Assembly (NCBI GenBank): GCA_002339085.1
Contig: DDDX01000024.1
Location: forward strand, 2,144-47,470
From: Cellvibrionales bacterium UBA1969
GTDB taxonomy: Bacteria > Pseudomonadota > Gammaproteobacteria > Pseudomonadales > UBA7434
Direction: 5' to 3'
Length of the DNA stretch: 45,327 nucleotides
Part shown: in pieces, positions 18,577 through 27,863 of the stretch
Layout of the letters: each line of letters begins with the position of its first letter
Position numbering within the stretch: the stretch's first letter is position 1
The notes under the pieces: generated by a model
The model's database searches: none
What the model saw: only the letters and a program-made list of their open reading frames with translations
Told to the model about the DNA's origin: nothing
Made by a program: the position numbers and the translations under genes

Positions 18577-20007
18577 CTAAACCTTATCGTTACTAGCACT
18601 GCGTCTGACAATATCGACAGACACTTTACTGATATCACCCGCACCTTGAGTGATTAGAATATCGCCTGACTCCATCGTACTTTTTAGCAATAAATATAAG
18701 TCGTCGTTTTGTGCAATGTGCACGGGGTCAAGCTCACCTCTTTGGCGAATACTCATAGCTAAACTTTTACTATCAGCGCCCGCAATAGCATCCTCACCAG
18801 CCGAATAAACATCCAATAAAAATAGACTATCAACTTTAGATAGAACTCGAACAAAATCTTCATATAGATCATGCGTTCTTGAATAGCGATGCGGCTGATA
18901 AACCATAATCAATCGCTGATCCGGCCAACTCTCACGCGCAGCTTTAATCGTAGCCTCTACTTCTGTTGGATGATGGCCATAATCATCGACTAAAGTAATC
19001 GCTTGGCCATTCAATGTTAAATTACTAGTTACTTGAAACCGCCTGGCGACACCGTTGAAATTCTCTAGAGCATTTAAAATAATGGCCGTCTCAACTCCCT
19101 CGTCTTTGGCTACAACGAAAGCAGCGGCTGCGTTTAATGCGTTATGCATACCTGCGCTATTAAGACAAATCTGCACTGGACCTTTAGCTTCATCATGACT
19201 CAGTAAAAATTGAGTTTTTAATCCTTGACTCTTGTACTCGCTTAAACGGTAATCAGCCGATTGGTCAAATCCATAAGTAATCACAGGTCGATGGAAATCA
19301 GCCATTAAGCTTGATATATGCTTGTCGTCGATGCATACAACTGCTAAACCATAAAAAGGAAGATTATGAATAAAATCAACAAATGTGGATTTCAATTTAG
19401 AAAAATCACCAGCGTAATTTTCCATATGGTCGGCATCAATATTGGTAATCACGGCAACCATTGGCTGAAGATGCAAGAATGAAGCATCGCTTTCATCTGC
19501 CTCGGCAATTAAGTAACGACCATTGCCCAACTGCGCATTGGCATTTGCGCTATTTAACAAGCCGCCAATTATAAATGTTGGTGCCAAATTTGCCCGAGCA
19601 AATATCGATGCCAGTAAACTTGTTGTCGTGGTTTTTCCGTGAGTACCGGCTACTGCAATACCATGACGATAGCGCATTAACTCAGCTAGCATCTCAGCTC
19701 TTGGCACAATGGGTAATTGCGCTCGCTGAGCAGCAAGTAATTCACTGTTATCTCTGTTTATTGCCGTAGAGATAACTACCACATTGGCATTTTTAATATT
19801 GTCATTTGAGTGGCCAATGAAAACGGTTGCACCTAGCTCCGACAATCGCTTTGTATTTTGCGTTTGTTGGATATCTGAACCGCTGACCTGATAACCCTGA
19901 TTAAGCAAGACCTCGGCAATGCCACACATGCCCGCACCGCCAATACCGATAAAATGAATCACTTTGATTCTTCGCATTTCTGGAATAAATACTGGTGAAT
20001 TAGGCAT
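18577..20007 (-). CDS. murC: UDP-N-acetylmuramate--L-alanine ligase
   Basis: Adds the first amino acid of the peptidoglycan stem peptide. Nucleotide-binding HFIGIGGAGMCGIAEVL is near the N-terminus, the P-loop is AGTHGKTTTTSLLA, and DDYGHHPTEVEATIKAA and VYQPHRYSRTHDL follow. The frame opens further upstream, but the ATG at 20005-20007 is preferred (476 residues, MPNSPVFIPEMRR). A GGGG lies seven bases before it, and the PEMRR stretch aligns with the E. coli N-terminus. This start overlaps the end of murG by eight bases. An ATG two codons earlier (20013) is the alternative. Confidence 0.95.
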   Translation of the reverse strand: MPNSPVFIPEMRRIKVIHFIGIGGAGMCGIAEVLLNQGYQVSGSDIQQTQNTKRLSELGATVFIGHSNDNIKNANVVVISTAINRDNSELLAAQRAQLPIVPRAEMLAELMRYRHGIAVAGTHGKTTTTSLLASIFARANLAPTFIIGGLLNSANANAQLGNGRYLIAEADESDASFLHLQPMVAVITNIDADHMENYAGDFSKLKSTFVDFIHNLPFYGLAVVCIDDKHISSLMADFHRPVITYGFDQSADYRLSEYKSQGLKTQFLLSHDEAKGPVQICLNSAGMHNALNAAAAFVVAKDEGVETAIILNALENFNGVARRFQVTSNLTLNGQAITLVDDYGHHPTEVEATIKAARESWPDQRLIMVYQPHRYSRTHDLYEDFVRVLSKVDSLFLLDVYSAGEDAIAGADSKSLAMSIRQRGELDPVHIAQNDDLYLLLKSTMESGDILITQGAGDISKVSVDIVRRSASNDKV

Positions 20008-21118
20008 AGGCATACCCCAAACAAGCATCCGCAATAATATCGGTCGCGTTAGGCATCGCCATGCTACTTACCTTATTACCTCTAGCCATTAACTCACCTC
20101 GATTAGTTAGTAATTCACCAATCACAGCGCTAGCCTTAGCAACAGTAAATTCAGCATCATCGATACAAATTGCACCACCTGTTTTAACTAGCCATTCTGC
20201 ATTCGCGCGTTGATGGTCATCAGTGGCGTAGGGATAAGGTATGAGCACACAGGCCACGCCTACGGCAGCAATTTCACTGACGGTTAATGCGCCTGCCCTT
20301 GCAATAACTAGATCTGCTTTATCATAAGCCTGATATATATCATCAATAAATGCATCTACTCTCGCGTCAATATGACTTGACTGATAGGTCTCGACAACCA
20401 TAGCGAAATCTTTTTTCCCAACCTGATGCCTAACAGAAAAATCAGTTTTTATGCCCAATGTTGCCAATGCAGATGGCACCACCTGATTCAAGCTCTGCGC
20501 GCCTAGACTACCGCCTAAGACTAAAATATTAATCGGCGTTGATTCTGATCCCTCATCCTTGCTAGCACTCTCATTGCTAAGCAGCTGCTGATAAAAAGAC
20601 GCCCGCAAAGGATTACCTGAGTAACTTGCCGCTTTATGACCAGCAAAAACATTTGGGAAACCAGTGAATATCTTAATCGCAAAGCGTGCCAATATCCGGT
20701 TAGTCGTACCCGCTATGGCATTTTGCTCTTGTATAACTAAGGGGATGGACATTAAAAATGCAGCCGTGCCCCCAGCTCCTGATGCAAACCCACCCATCCC
20801 TAGCACACAACAAGGCCTATGCTTTCGAAGTAATAACAAAGCGTGATAAATTCCTCGAGCCATTAATAAAGGCGCTGTCGCCTTCTGAAAGAAAGATTTA
20901 CCGCGAATACCAACAACTTGTAAGGTATGTAACGGGATGTCGTTATCCGGCGCAACAGAAGACTCAATTCCCTCTGCAGTGCCCAGCCATATCACCTTAA
21001 AACCGTTTTTAATCAGCTGCTGTGCAATCGCTAATGCTGGAAAAACGTGACCGCCAGTACCGCCAGCAGCGATGACAATGGTTTTATTTTTATTAGTGCT
21101 TGAGCGCCCACTAAACAT
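20000..21118 (-). CDS. murG: Lipid II synthase MurG (GlcNAc transferase)
   Basis: Membrane-associated GT28 glycosyltransferase that adds GlcNAc to lipid I to make lipid II on the inner leaflet. The N-terminal motif GGTGGHVFPAL is at residues 19-29. Other features are GMGGFASGAGG, IQEQNAIAGTTNRI, VLGGSLGAQSLNQ, and the UDP-GlcNAc-binding block ADLVIARAGALTVSEIAAVG with IPYPYATDDHQRANA. It is 372 residues, slightly longer at the N-terminus than E. coli MurG (355). It overlaps the ftsW end by eight bases. Confidence 0.97.
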   Translation of the reverse strand: MFSGRSSTNKNKTIVIAAGGTGGHVFPALAIAQQLIKNGFKVIWLGTAEGIESSVAPDNDIPLHTLQVVGIRGKSFFQKATAPLLMARGIYHALLLLRKHRPCCVLGMGGFASGAGGTAAFLMSIPLVIQEQNAIAGTTNRILARFAIKIFTGFPNVFAGHKAASYSGNPLRASFYQQLLSNESASKDEGSESTPINILVLGGSLGAQSLNQVVPSALATLGIKTDFSVRHQVGKKDFAMVVETYQSSHIDARVDAFIDDIYQAYDKADLVIARAGALTVSEIAAVGVACVLIPYPYATDDHQRANAEWLVKTGGAICIDDAEFTVAKASAVIGELLTNRGELMARGNKVSSMAMPNATDIIADACLGYAYA

Positions 21119-22367
21119 TGATAGCCACTCCTTTTCTTTGCGCAGGATTTAATCTTGAAAATCCTTTCACCTCAGAGTAATTGTTTCCTACCAAACTACG
21201 ATAGCTTTTAGTGCCATACTTTTTAACTCTCAAACTACCTTGCTCTGCTGTTAATTCTTGATGAATGCGTAAGACTAAACCGATTAATACACAACTCACC
21301 AACAAACTACTCCCACCATAGCTTAGAAACGGCAAGGTTAACCCCTTAGTCGGTAGCAACCCAATATTGACACCCACATTAATAAAAAGCTGCGCAGAAA
21401 AAACAATCGAAACACCGTAAGCGACATAAGCACTAAACGATTGACTCATCGACTCGGCTTTTCTAGCAATAAATAAAATTCGCCCAATTAACAGAACATA
21501 AATGCTCAACACCAACAAACAACCAATAAATCCCAACTCCTCAGCTAGAATCGCAAAAATAAAATCCGTGTGAGCCTCGGGCAAATAAAATAATTTTTGT
21601 ATACTGTCGCCTAAACCCAGCCCAAACCATTCACCTCTACCAAAAGCGATTAAAGCTTGTGTTAATTGATACCCATCGCCAAACTGATCAGACCATGGGT
21701 CTAAATAAGAATACAGTCTCTGCATTCTATACTGTGATGACATAACCAGTACCACGCATAGACCACCGACGCCAACCAAGGTAATAATGAACTGCCATAA
21801 TCGCACCCCACCTAGAAACAACATACCTAAAGCCGCGCTCATTAAAACAACCACCGCTCCAAAATCTGGCTCTTTTATTAATAAAACGACCATCGTCATC
21901 ATAATGGCCATCGGATTTAGGAAACCACTCCATTTACTTCTAACCAAATCATTTTGTCTAACGAGATAACTACCCAAATAAACAATTACACCAAGCTTCG
22001 CCATTTCAGAACCTTGCAGTGTTAAAGGTCCAATCGCCAACCAGCGAGTCGCATTATTAGCGGTTACCCCCACTCCTGGGATAATAATCAATGTCAAAAT
22101 AATGAAGCTTAGAAGCAATAAGTACTTATCACTTCGCTGCCATAACTCAACAGAAACTTTTGAGGCAATAAATCCTGCTATTAGTGCAATGATTAAATAT
22201 ATAGCATGTCTACGAGTATGATAAAAAGGATCGCCATAGCGCTGACTAGCGTAATCCATTGAAGCAGAACTAATCATCACCAAGCCTATTGCAAGCAAAG
22301 TAAAAGTGCTTAGTAACAAAATGAAATCTGGCTGACTATTCAACTTCTTATCACCTAAAGTAAGCAT
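21111..22367 (-). CDS. ftsW: Peptidoglycan glycosyltransferase FtsW
   Basis: SEDS-family polytopic protein that polymerises lipid II at the septum with FtsI. About ten hydrophobic helices are visible. SEDS hallmarks include KEPDFGAVVVLM, containing the catalytic aspartate, and GVNIGLLPTKGLTLPFLSYGGSSLL near the C-terminus. The ATG at 22365-22367 overlaps the murD TGA by one base (TGATG); the frame also reads from a TTG immediately upstream, which I reject as the start. Length 418 residues. The order murD-ftsW-murG is canonical. Confidence 0.96.
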   Translation of the reverse strand: MLTLGDKKLNSQPDFILLLSTFTLLAIGLVMISSASMDYASQRYGDPFYHTRRHAIYLIIALIAGFIASKVSVELWQRSDKYLLLLSFIILTLIIIPGVGVTANNATRWLAIGPLTLQGSEMAKLGVIVYLGSYLVRQNDLVRSKWSGFLNPMAIMMTMVVLLIKEPDFGAVVVLMSAALGMLFLGGVRLWQFIITLVGVGGLCVVLVMSSQYRMQRLYSYLDPWSDQFGDGYQLTQALIAFGRGEWFGLGLGDSIQKLFYLPEAHTDFIFAILAEELGFIGCLLVLSIYVLLIGRILFIARKAESMSQSFSAYVAYGVSIVFSAQLFINVGVNIGLLPTKGLTLPFLSYGGSSLLVSCVLIGLVLRIHQELTAEQGSLRVKKYGTKSYRSLVGNNYSEVKGFSRLNPAQRKGVAINV

Positions 22368-23743
22368 CAATGATTCACCTCATCACTAATGTCACTCGTT
22401 AAACTCAAAACTGACTGCTTAAATACTTCACCTCGCTGCTCAAAGCTTTCAAACATATCAAAGCTAGCGCAAGCGGGTGATAACAGGACTATATCTCCGG
22501 CGAAACTGATCATTTGAGCCTGCTCAACCGCTAAGGGTAAAGTCTCGGCACTGATCATAAAAATATCTGCGGGCACAAAACGCTTAATCAGCTCAGCTGA
22601 CTCGCCGATAACAATCAACTTATAACGAATACCTTGGAGCTGGGTAAATAATGAAGAAAAATCATTCTGCTTCGCTCGTCCACCTAATATAACGACTACC
22701 TCACCATCCGTTATTTTTGACATGCTACGAACAGCTGATAACGTTGCTCCCTCATTAGTCGCTTTGGAATCGTTGTAGTAGGTGACGCCCGCAATGACAG
22801 CCACTCTTTCGCAACGATGAGGCAATCCGTCAAACCCTTTAATAGCTGACACCATGGCATCCACAGGGATCTTAGCCACATCACCAATCGCTATCGCTGC
22901 CACAAAATTCATCAAATTATGTTCGCCTTGCAGAGGTATTTCTTCAACTGCCAACAGCAAATCTAGACCTCGACTGATAAACTGCTTTCCCTCAATCTCT
23001 ACTATTCCGTAATGACCTGCTTTAGGTTGATCAATACCAAAACTTTTAAGGCTAGTTGACGACGATGAGTCCAAGGGCCTAGTTAAGGGATCATGACGAT
23101 TAAAAATGATAGATTCTGCGCCCTGGTAAATCCTCTGCTTTATGCTCTGATAATTATCCATGCTGAGATGACGATCTAAATGATCGTTTGAAATATTTAA
23201 AATAGCGGCGACTTTTGCACCTAAATTAGAGCAGTACTCTAGCTGGAAGCTTGATAGCTCTAATATATACGCTTCACTTTCATCATCTAATAAATCTAAA
23301 GCAGGCTTACCTAAATTACCGCCAACAGCCACTCTCAGACCAGCACTCTCAGCCATTTTCCCAACTAATGTCGTCACGGTACTCTTTGCATTGGAGCCTG
23401 TGATTAATACCTTAGGCGCCGTTGCAACATCGGAAAAAATAGCAATATCATTAGTTAACTCTTTGCTAGATAGATCTATATCTCTGAATATTGGGTCAGA
23501 TAAATCGACACCAGGGCTTAACACTAACTGATCAGCTTCATCAAGCATTGCAACCTTGGCAGCACCAAATCGAAACTCAATATTCGAATACTCTTGTAAT
23601 AGATGGCTATTACCTTCAGGATTTTCTCGCGTATCAAACACGCTAAAAGATAGATCATAACGAGAAAAAAAACGCATGCAAGATTGTCCAGTCTGACCGA
23701 CTCCAATCACTACGCGTTTTTTTTCTTGCCGCTCTAAATTCAT
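22367..23743 (-). CDS. murD: UDP-N-acetylmuramoyl-L-alanine--D-glutamate ligase
   Basis: Adds D-glutamate to UDP-MurNAc-L-Ala. It has the N-terminal Rossmann-like IGVGQTGQSCMRFF, LSPGVDLSDP, and the ATP P-loop in ITGSNAKSTVTTLVG. There an Ala replaces the more usual Gly before Lys (GSNAKST rather than GSNGKST); the lysine is retained, so activity is expected. YYNDSKATNEGATLSA and ILGGRAKQNDF are further family blocks. It is 458 residues, a normal length. It starts 50 bases after mraY and runs into ftsW with a one-base overlap. Confidence 0.96.
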   Translation of the reverse strand: MNLERQEKKRVVIGVGQTGQSCMRFFSRYDLSFSVFDTRENPEGNSHLLQEYSNIEFRFGAAKVAMLDEADQLVLSPGVDLSDPIFRDIDLSSKELTNDIAIFSDVATAPKVLITGSNAKSTVTTLVGKMAESAGLRVAVGGNLGKPALDLLDDESEAYILELSSFQLEYCSNLGAKVAAILNISNDHLDRHLSMDNYQSIKQRIYQGAESIIFNRHDPLTRPLDSSSSTSLKSFGIDQPKAGHYGIVEIEGKQFISRGLDLLLAVEEIPLQGEHNLMNFVAAIAIGDVAKIPVDAMVSAIKGFDGLPHRCERVAVIAGVTYYNDSKATNEGATLSAVRSMSKITDGEVVVILGGRAKQNDFSSLFTQLQGIRYKLIVIGESAELIKRFVPADIFMISAETLPLAVEQAQMISFAGDIVLLSPACASFDMFESFEQRGEVFKQSVLSLTSDISDEVNH

Positions 23744-23793
23744 CGCTTATCCTAACTTGCATAGACTGCTTACAGTCAATGCATCAGAAAGTC

Positions 23794-24876
23794 TTACCGT
23801 AATTTCAACGTCGCTAAACCGAATAAAACCAACATCACAGTAATTATCCAAAATCGTACAATAATTCTTGGTTCTGGCCAGCCTTTCAACTCGTAATGAT
23901 GATGTAAAGGTGCCATCATAAAAACACGCTTACCAGTCAATTTATACGATGAAACCTGGACAATAACAGATAGCGTTTCTGCAACAAAAATGCCCGCCAT
24001 AATAAAAAAGACGATTTCATGACGAGTAATAATCGCGATTAAACCCAATGCAGCGCCTAAGGCTAAAGCTCCTACATCACCCATAAATATTTGGGCCGGA
24101 TAAGTGTTAAACCACAGGAAGCCTAAGCCAGCACCGCCAAGAGCTCCACAAAATATCACCAACTCACCAGCACCAGCGATATAAGGCATATGCAGATATG
24201 CAGCGAATTCAATATGGCCCGCCAAGTAAGCAATAGCTCCAAGCGCAGCACCTACTAACACCGTAGGCAATATCGCCAGACCATCTAAACCATCAGTCAA
24301 ATTAACCGCATTAGACGAACCAATAATCACCAGGCAACCAAAAATAATATAAAAGCCACCTAAATCAAGCACGAAGTTTTTAAAAAAAGGCGCTATTAAT
24401 TGTGTTTCCGCTTGACTTGTGGTCGACATATACAAGGCAGTCATAACGAGTAACGCAAAGGTTAGCTGCCAAAATATTTTCCACCTTGCCGCTAGACCTG
24501 TCGAATTTTTTTCAATGACCTTACGATAATCATCAACCCAACCAATCAAACCAAAAGAAAGGGTAATAAATAAAATAGCCATGACATAACGATTACTTAA
24601 GTCGGACCATAAAAGAGTACTAATAAAAATACTTAATAGAATTAAAACGCCGCCCATTGTTGGGGTACCAGCTTTTACTAAATGCGTTTGCGGACCATCA
24701 TCTCTTATCGATTGACCGACTTGATGATAATTTAATTTTCGAATCACCCATGGTCCAATTAATAATGAAATTAGCAATGCGGTCATAACACTTAAAATGC
24801 CACGCAAAGTTAAGTACTGAAATACGGCAAAAGCGCTGATGTATTGTTGTAAATACTCGGCCAACAAAATCAACAT
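23794..24876 (-). CDS. mraY: Phospho-MurNAc-pentapeptide transferase MraY
   Basis: Inner-membrane enzyme that makes lipid I from UDP-MurNAc-pentapeptide and undecaprenyl phosphate. It is 360 residues, exactly the E. coli length, with about ten transmembrane helices. Signature blocks: GTPTMGGVLIL, NAVNLTDGLDGLAILP (catalytic aspartates), GDVGALALGAALG, and MMAPLHHHYELKGWPEPRIIVRFWI (the HHH motif). The ATG overlaps the murF end by seven bases. Confidence 0.98.
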   Translation of the reverse strand: MLILLAEYLQQYISAFAVFQYLTLRGILSVMTALLISLLIGPWVIRKLNYHQVGQSIRDDGPQTHLVKAGTPTMGGVLILLSIFISTLLWSDLSNRYVMAILFITLSFGLIGWVDDYRKVIEKNSTGLAARWKIFWQLTFALLVMTALYMSTTSQAETQLIAPFFKNFVLDLGGFYIIFGCLVIIGSSNAVNLTDGLDGLAILPTVLVGAALGAIAYLAGHIEFAAYLHMPYIAGAGELVIFCGALGGAGLGFLWFNTYPAQIFMGDVGALALGAALGLIAIITRHEIVFFIMAGIFVAETLSVIVQVSSYKLTGKRVFMMAPLHHHYELKGWPEPRIIVRFWIITVMLVLFGLATLKLR

Positions 24877-26300
24877 GCATTAACTCCCTCAAAATTATCC
24901 TCTTTATCCACTGCTAATAAATCAACAACCTCATTCATTGCTGCGCTTCTTGAACCCTTTACCAGCACTAGAGAATCCCCACAAATATCTGATAACAAAT
25001 ATTTTGCCAGCGCCTGCTTTGAGCTAAACTGTAGCGAATCTGACCCTTGTTGTTGGTCATAGCTAGACACAATAGTTCCTGCGTACTCCCCAACAGCGCA
25101 AAGACGCTGAATACCCTGTTTTGCCGCGTAACGGCCAATATGACGATGAAACTCAATCGACTCGACACCCAATTCCGCCATATCACCCACTACCAAAATT
25201 GCTGACTTTTTCAACCTTTTAGAAAGAGCAGTCAACACGTCTATAGCCGCCTCCATCGACGCAGGATTGGCATTATAGCTATCATCAATTAGGGTTAGAT
25301 TGTTCGCTGATTGACACAGAGACAAACGACCACGCTCTGGGTAAGCCATTGACAGGCCCTGAGTAACCTGATCATTCGTAATATCAAGCGTCTTAGCCAT
25401 AGCTACAGCCAGTAAGGCATTATAAATATTGTGCTGGCCTAAAAAGTTCAGCGCTATTGGAATAGCTTGCTGTTCTGCAGCAGTATTAATATTCATCGTA
25501 AAAGTTAATCCACTCTCACCTTGTCGAATATCACTGGCAAAAAAATTAGCTTCAGCCGAACGCATTGAGCAACTTAAAAGTCGGCCATTGTCTTGCTGGG
25601 CCTTTAGCCGCCGAACAAAAAAATTAGAAAAATCATCATCTAGGTTAACGACAGCCCAACCTTCATCAGGCAATGCATCATAGATGGCGCCCTTAGTCGA
25701 TGCTGTTTCTTCAAGACTACCAAAACCCTCGATATGAGCGGCACCTATATTCGTCACTGCAGTCGTTGACGGTTGCGCTATATCAGCTAAAAAAGCAATA
25801 TCACCCGCTTTCGCTGCGCCCATCTCTAAAACGGCAAACTCATGGCTATCATTGATTGCCTGAACAGTTAACGGCAAGCCGATTTCATTATTAAAGTTAC
25901 CTTTTGTTGCACAAACATTCCCCGCAGTCGATAAGATGCCCGATAACATATTTTTACATGTAGTCTTTCCTGAGCTTCCAGTAACCGCTAAGACCTTACC
26001 TTTGAACATCTGCCGATTAAGCTTAGCAATATCAGCGAGAGCTTGACGCGTATCTTGAACAATCAATTGGGGAATACTGACCGCCTGCTGTCGTTCAACT
26101 AACGCAGCAATGGCACCTTTTTGAGCCGCCATACCGACAAAACTATGACCATCGTCATGCTCACCCTTAACGGCCACGAACATATCACCAAGACCCACGT
26201 CTCGACTGTCGATAGTAATATTATTGATCTGACTATTATTCCCTAACAACTGACCATTGGTCGCGTCTGCCATAGTCTGTAGGTCTATGACCCTCAACAT
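24870..26300 (-). CDS. murF: UDP-MurNAc-tripeptide--D-alanyl-D-alanine ligase
   Basis: Adds the D-Ala-D-Ala dipeptide from Ddl to complete the UDP-MurNAc-pentapeptide. The P-loop AVTGSSGKTTCKNML is in the central domain, followed by TNIGAAHIEGFGS and DDSYNANPASMEAAIDVL, both typical of MurF. It is 476 residues. It overlaps murE by seven bases upstream and mraY by seven bases downstream, so the three are very likely translated from one message. Confidence 0.97.
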   Translation of the reverse strand: MLRVIDLQTMADATNGQLLGNNSQINNITIDSRDVGLGDMFVAVKGEHDDGHSFVGMAAQKGAIAALVERQQAVSIPQLIVQDTRQALADIAKLNRQMFKGKVLAVTGSSGKTTCKNMLSGILSTAGNVCATKGNFNNEIGLPLTVQAINDSHEFAVLEMGAAKAGDIAFLADIAQPSTTAVTNIGAAHIEGFGSLEETASTKGAIYDALPDEGWAVVNLDDDFSNFFVRRLKAQQDNGRLLSCSMRSAEANFFASDIRQGESGLTFTMNINTAAEQQAIPIALNFLGQHNIYNALLAVAMAKTLDITNDQVTQGLSMAYPERGRLSLCQSANNLTLIDDSYNANPASMEAAIDVLTALSKRLKKSAILVVGDMAELGVESIEFHRHIGRYAAKQGIQRLCAVGEYAGTIVSSYDQQQGSDSLQFSSKQALAKYLLSDICGDSLVLVKGSRSAAMNEVVDLLAVDKEDNFEGVNAC

Positions 26301-27862
26301 AACGACGCCCTCAACTCTAAAAAGCTTTGGGCTACAGCTACATCGCTGAAGGGAATTTTTTCATTATTAATAAGCTGAAACTGCTCATGGCCTTTTCCAG
26401 CAATTAAGATGACGTCATTTTGAGTTGCATGCTGAACGGCAAATGCGATTGCCGCGCTTCGGTCTTGCTCAACAAAAACCCCTTGCATATCCTCAATACC
26501 CAAGAGAATGTCATCAATAATTTGTTCAGCTAATTCATTGCGAGGATTATCTGAAGTGACAATAATCTGATCTGCCAACTGATGGGCAATTCGACCCATC
26601 GTTGCCCGCTTACCATGGTCACGATCACCGCCACAGCCAAACACACACCAAACATGGCCAGTAGAGTGATCTCTGAGAGTCGTCAAAGCCAACTCTAATG
26701 CCTCTGGCGTATGTGCATAATCGACAACGACTAAGGGCTGCTCCTTATCAGGCACCAATCCAGAATAGGAAACCACTTCCATGCGACCAGGTATCATCGG
26801 CACAGTTGAAAACGCGCGCAATAAATCCTTTAATGGATAGTCAGAAACCAACAAGGCACCTAGGGCTGCCAAGGCATTACTTAAATTAAATTGGCCAACA
26901 AAGGGCAACTGCAGGCTACCCTCTCCATAAGGCGTTTTAACACGGGTTTCAATTGAATTAGCCTTATATTTTGTTTGGAAGGCATAAATATCGGCCTCTG
27001 AATTTTTTAGCGAATAGCTTAAACACACTAGATGACTGGGTCGCTGCTCACTAATACTTAAGCCAAATTCATCGTCGATATTGATTATCGCCGCATCGAG
27101 GCAAGAAAACGAAAAAAGCTTACGCTTAGCTTTTGCATAACTGAGCATATCTTGATGAAAATCAAGATGATCTCTGGATAAATTAGTTAATACCGCCACA
27201 TTAAAGGCTACTGCATCTGCGCGACACTGGCTCAATGCATGTGATGACACTTCAAGCGCGACCAAATCAACTGCTTTCGTCTGCAAATCAGCTAGGCAGG
27301 ACTGCAACTGAACGGCATCTGGCGTGGTAAAGCCAGTTTCAACGAGCGGACGCTCAGATGAATGCGGATAAAGGCCATAACCCAAAGTACCTATCACTGC
27401 TCCTTGATACCCAATACCGCTCGCTAAGCTTGCGACAAAATGACTGCAACTGGTCTTACCATTAGTGCCGGTTATACCCACAACAGATAACTGCTGACTT
27501 GGGTCACGATAAAAGCAGCTAGCCATTCGGCTTAAATGAAGCGCTAAATTAGGAATGAAGAATACCTGCTTATTAAGCTGGTAACGTAATGAAAACATCC
27601 CATCTGTATCTGCAAAGATAGCTACAGCACCTTTATCGATCGCCCGATCAATAAAATCATGTCCTCTCGTATTCAAACCGTTGAGCGCAATAAATACATC
27701 ACCCGGTTCTACATCTTGACTATTGGTCGATAGGCCTGTCACTAAAGCGTTATCAATATTAATCCCGTTAACATTGAATTCATTATCAGCAGCTTGGCAG
27801 CTAATTAATAAATCCTTTACTCGAGACTCGTAAGCCCCTCCGAGATGTGAAGGATGACTCAT
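26294..27862 (-). CDS. murE: UDP-MurNAc-L-Ala-D-Glu--2,6-diaminopimelate ligase
   Basis: Adds the third residue of the stem peptide. The DNPR motif (TSDNPRNE) indicates meso-diaminopimelate as substrate, so a Gram-negative type peptidoglycan is expected. The P-loop is VVGITGTNGKTSCSHF. I place the start at the ATG at 27860-27862 (522 residues, MSHPSHLGG), one base after the ftsI stop and nine bases after a GGAA. In-frame alternatives are an ATG at 27877 and a TTG at 27898, which would overlap ftsI. The long N-terminus makes the exact start uncertain. Confidence 0.95.
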   Translation of the reverse strand: MSHPSHLGGAYESRVKDLLISCQAADNEFNVNGINIDNALVTGLSTNSQDVEPGDVFIALNGLNTRGHDFIDRAIDKGAVAIFADTDGMFSLRYQLNKQVFFIPNLALHLSRMASCFYRDPSQQLSVVGITGTNGKTSCSHFVASLASGIGYQGAVIGTLGYGLYPHSSERPLVETGFTTPDAVQLQSCLADLQTKAVDLVALEVSSHALSQCRADAVAFNVAVLTNLSRDHLDFHQDMLSYAKAKRKLFSFSCLDAAIINIDDEFGLSISEQRPSHLVCLSYSLKNSEADIYAFQTKYKANSIETRVKTPYGEGSLQLPFVGQFNLSNALAALGALLVSDYPLKDLLRAFSTVPMIPGRMEVVSYSGLVPDKEQPLVVVDYAHTPEALELALTTLRDHSTGHVWCVFGCGGDRDHGKRATMGRIAHQLADQIIVTSDNPRNELAEQIIDDILLGIEDMQGVFVEQDRSAAIAFAVQHATQNDVILIAGKGHEQFQLINNEKIPFSDVAVAQSFLELRASLC

Positions 27863-27863
27863 A

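Noticed and set aside
22367..23743. Ala for Gly in the MurD P-loop (GSNAKST) as a sign of inactivity
   Set aside because: The catalytic lysine and flanking residues are intact and the protein is full length; I regard it as a tolerated family variant.
24901..24912. TTTATCCAC resembling a DnaA box
   Set aside because: A single match inside the murF coding end without neighbouring boxes; expected by chance.
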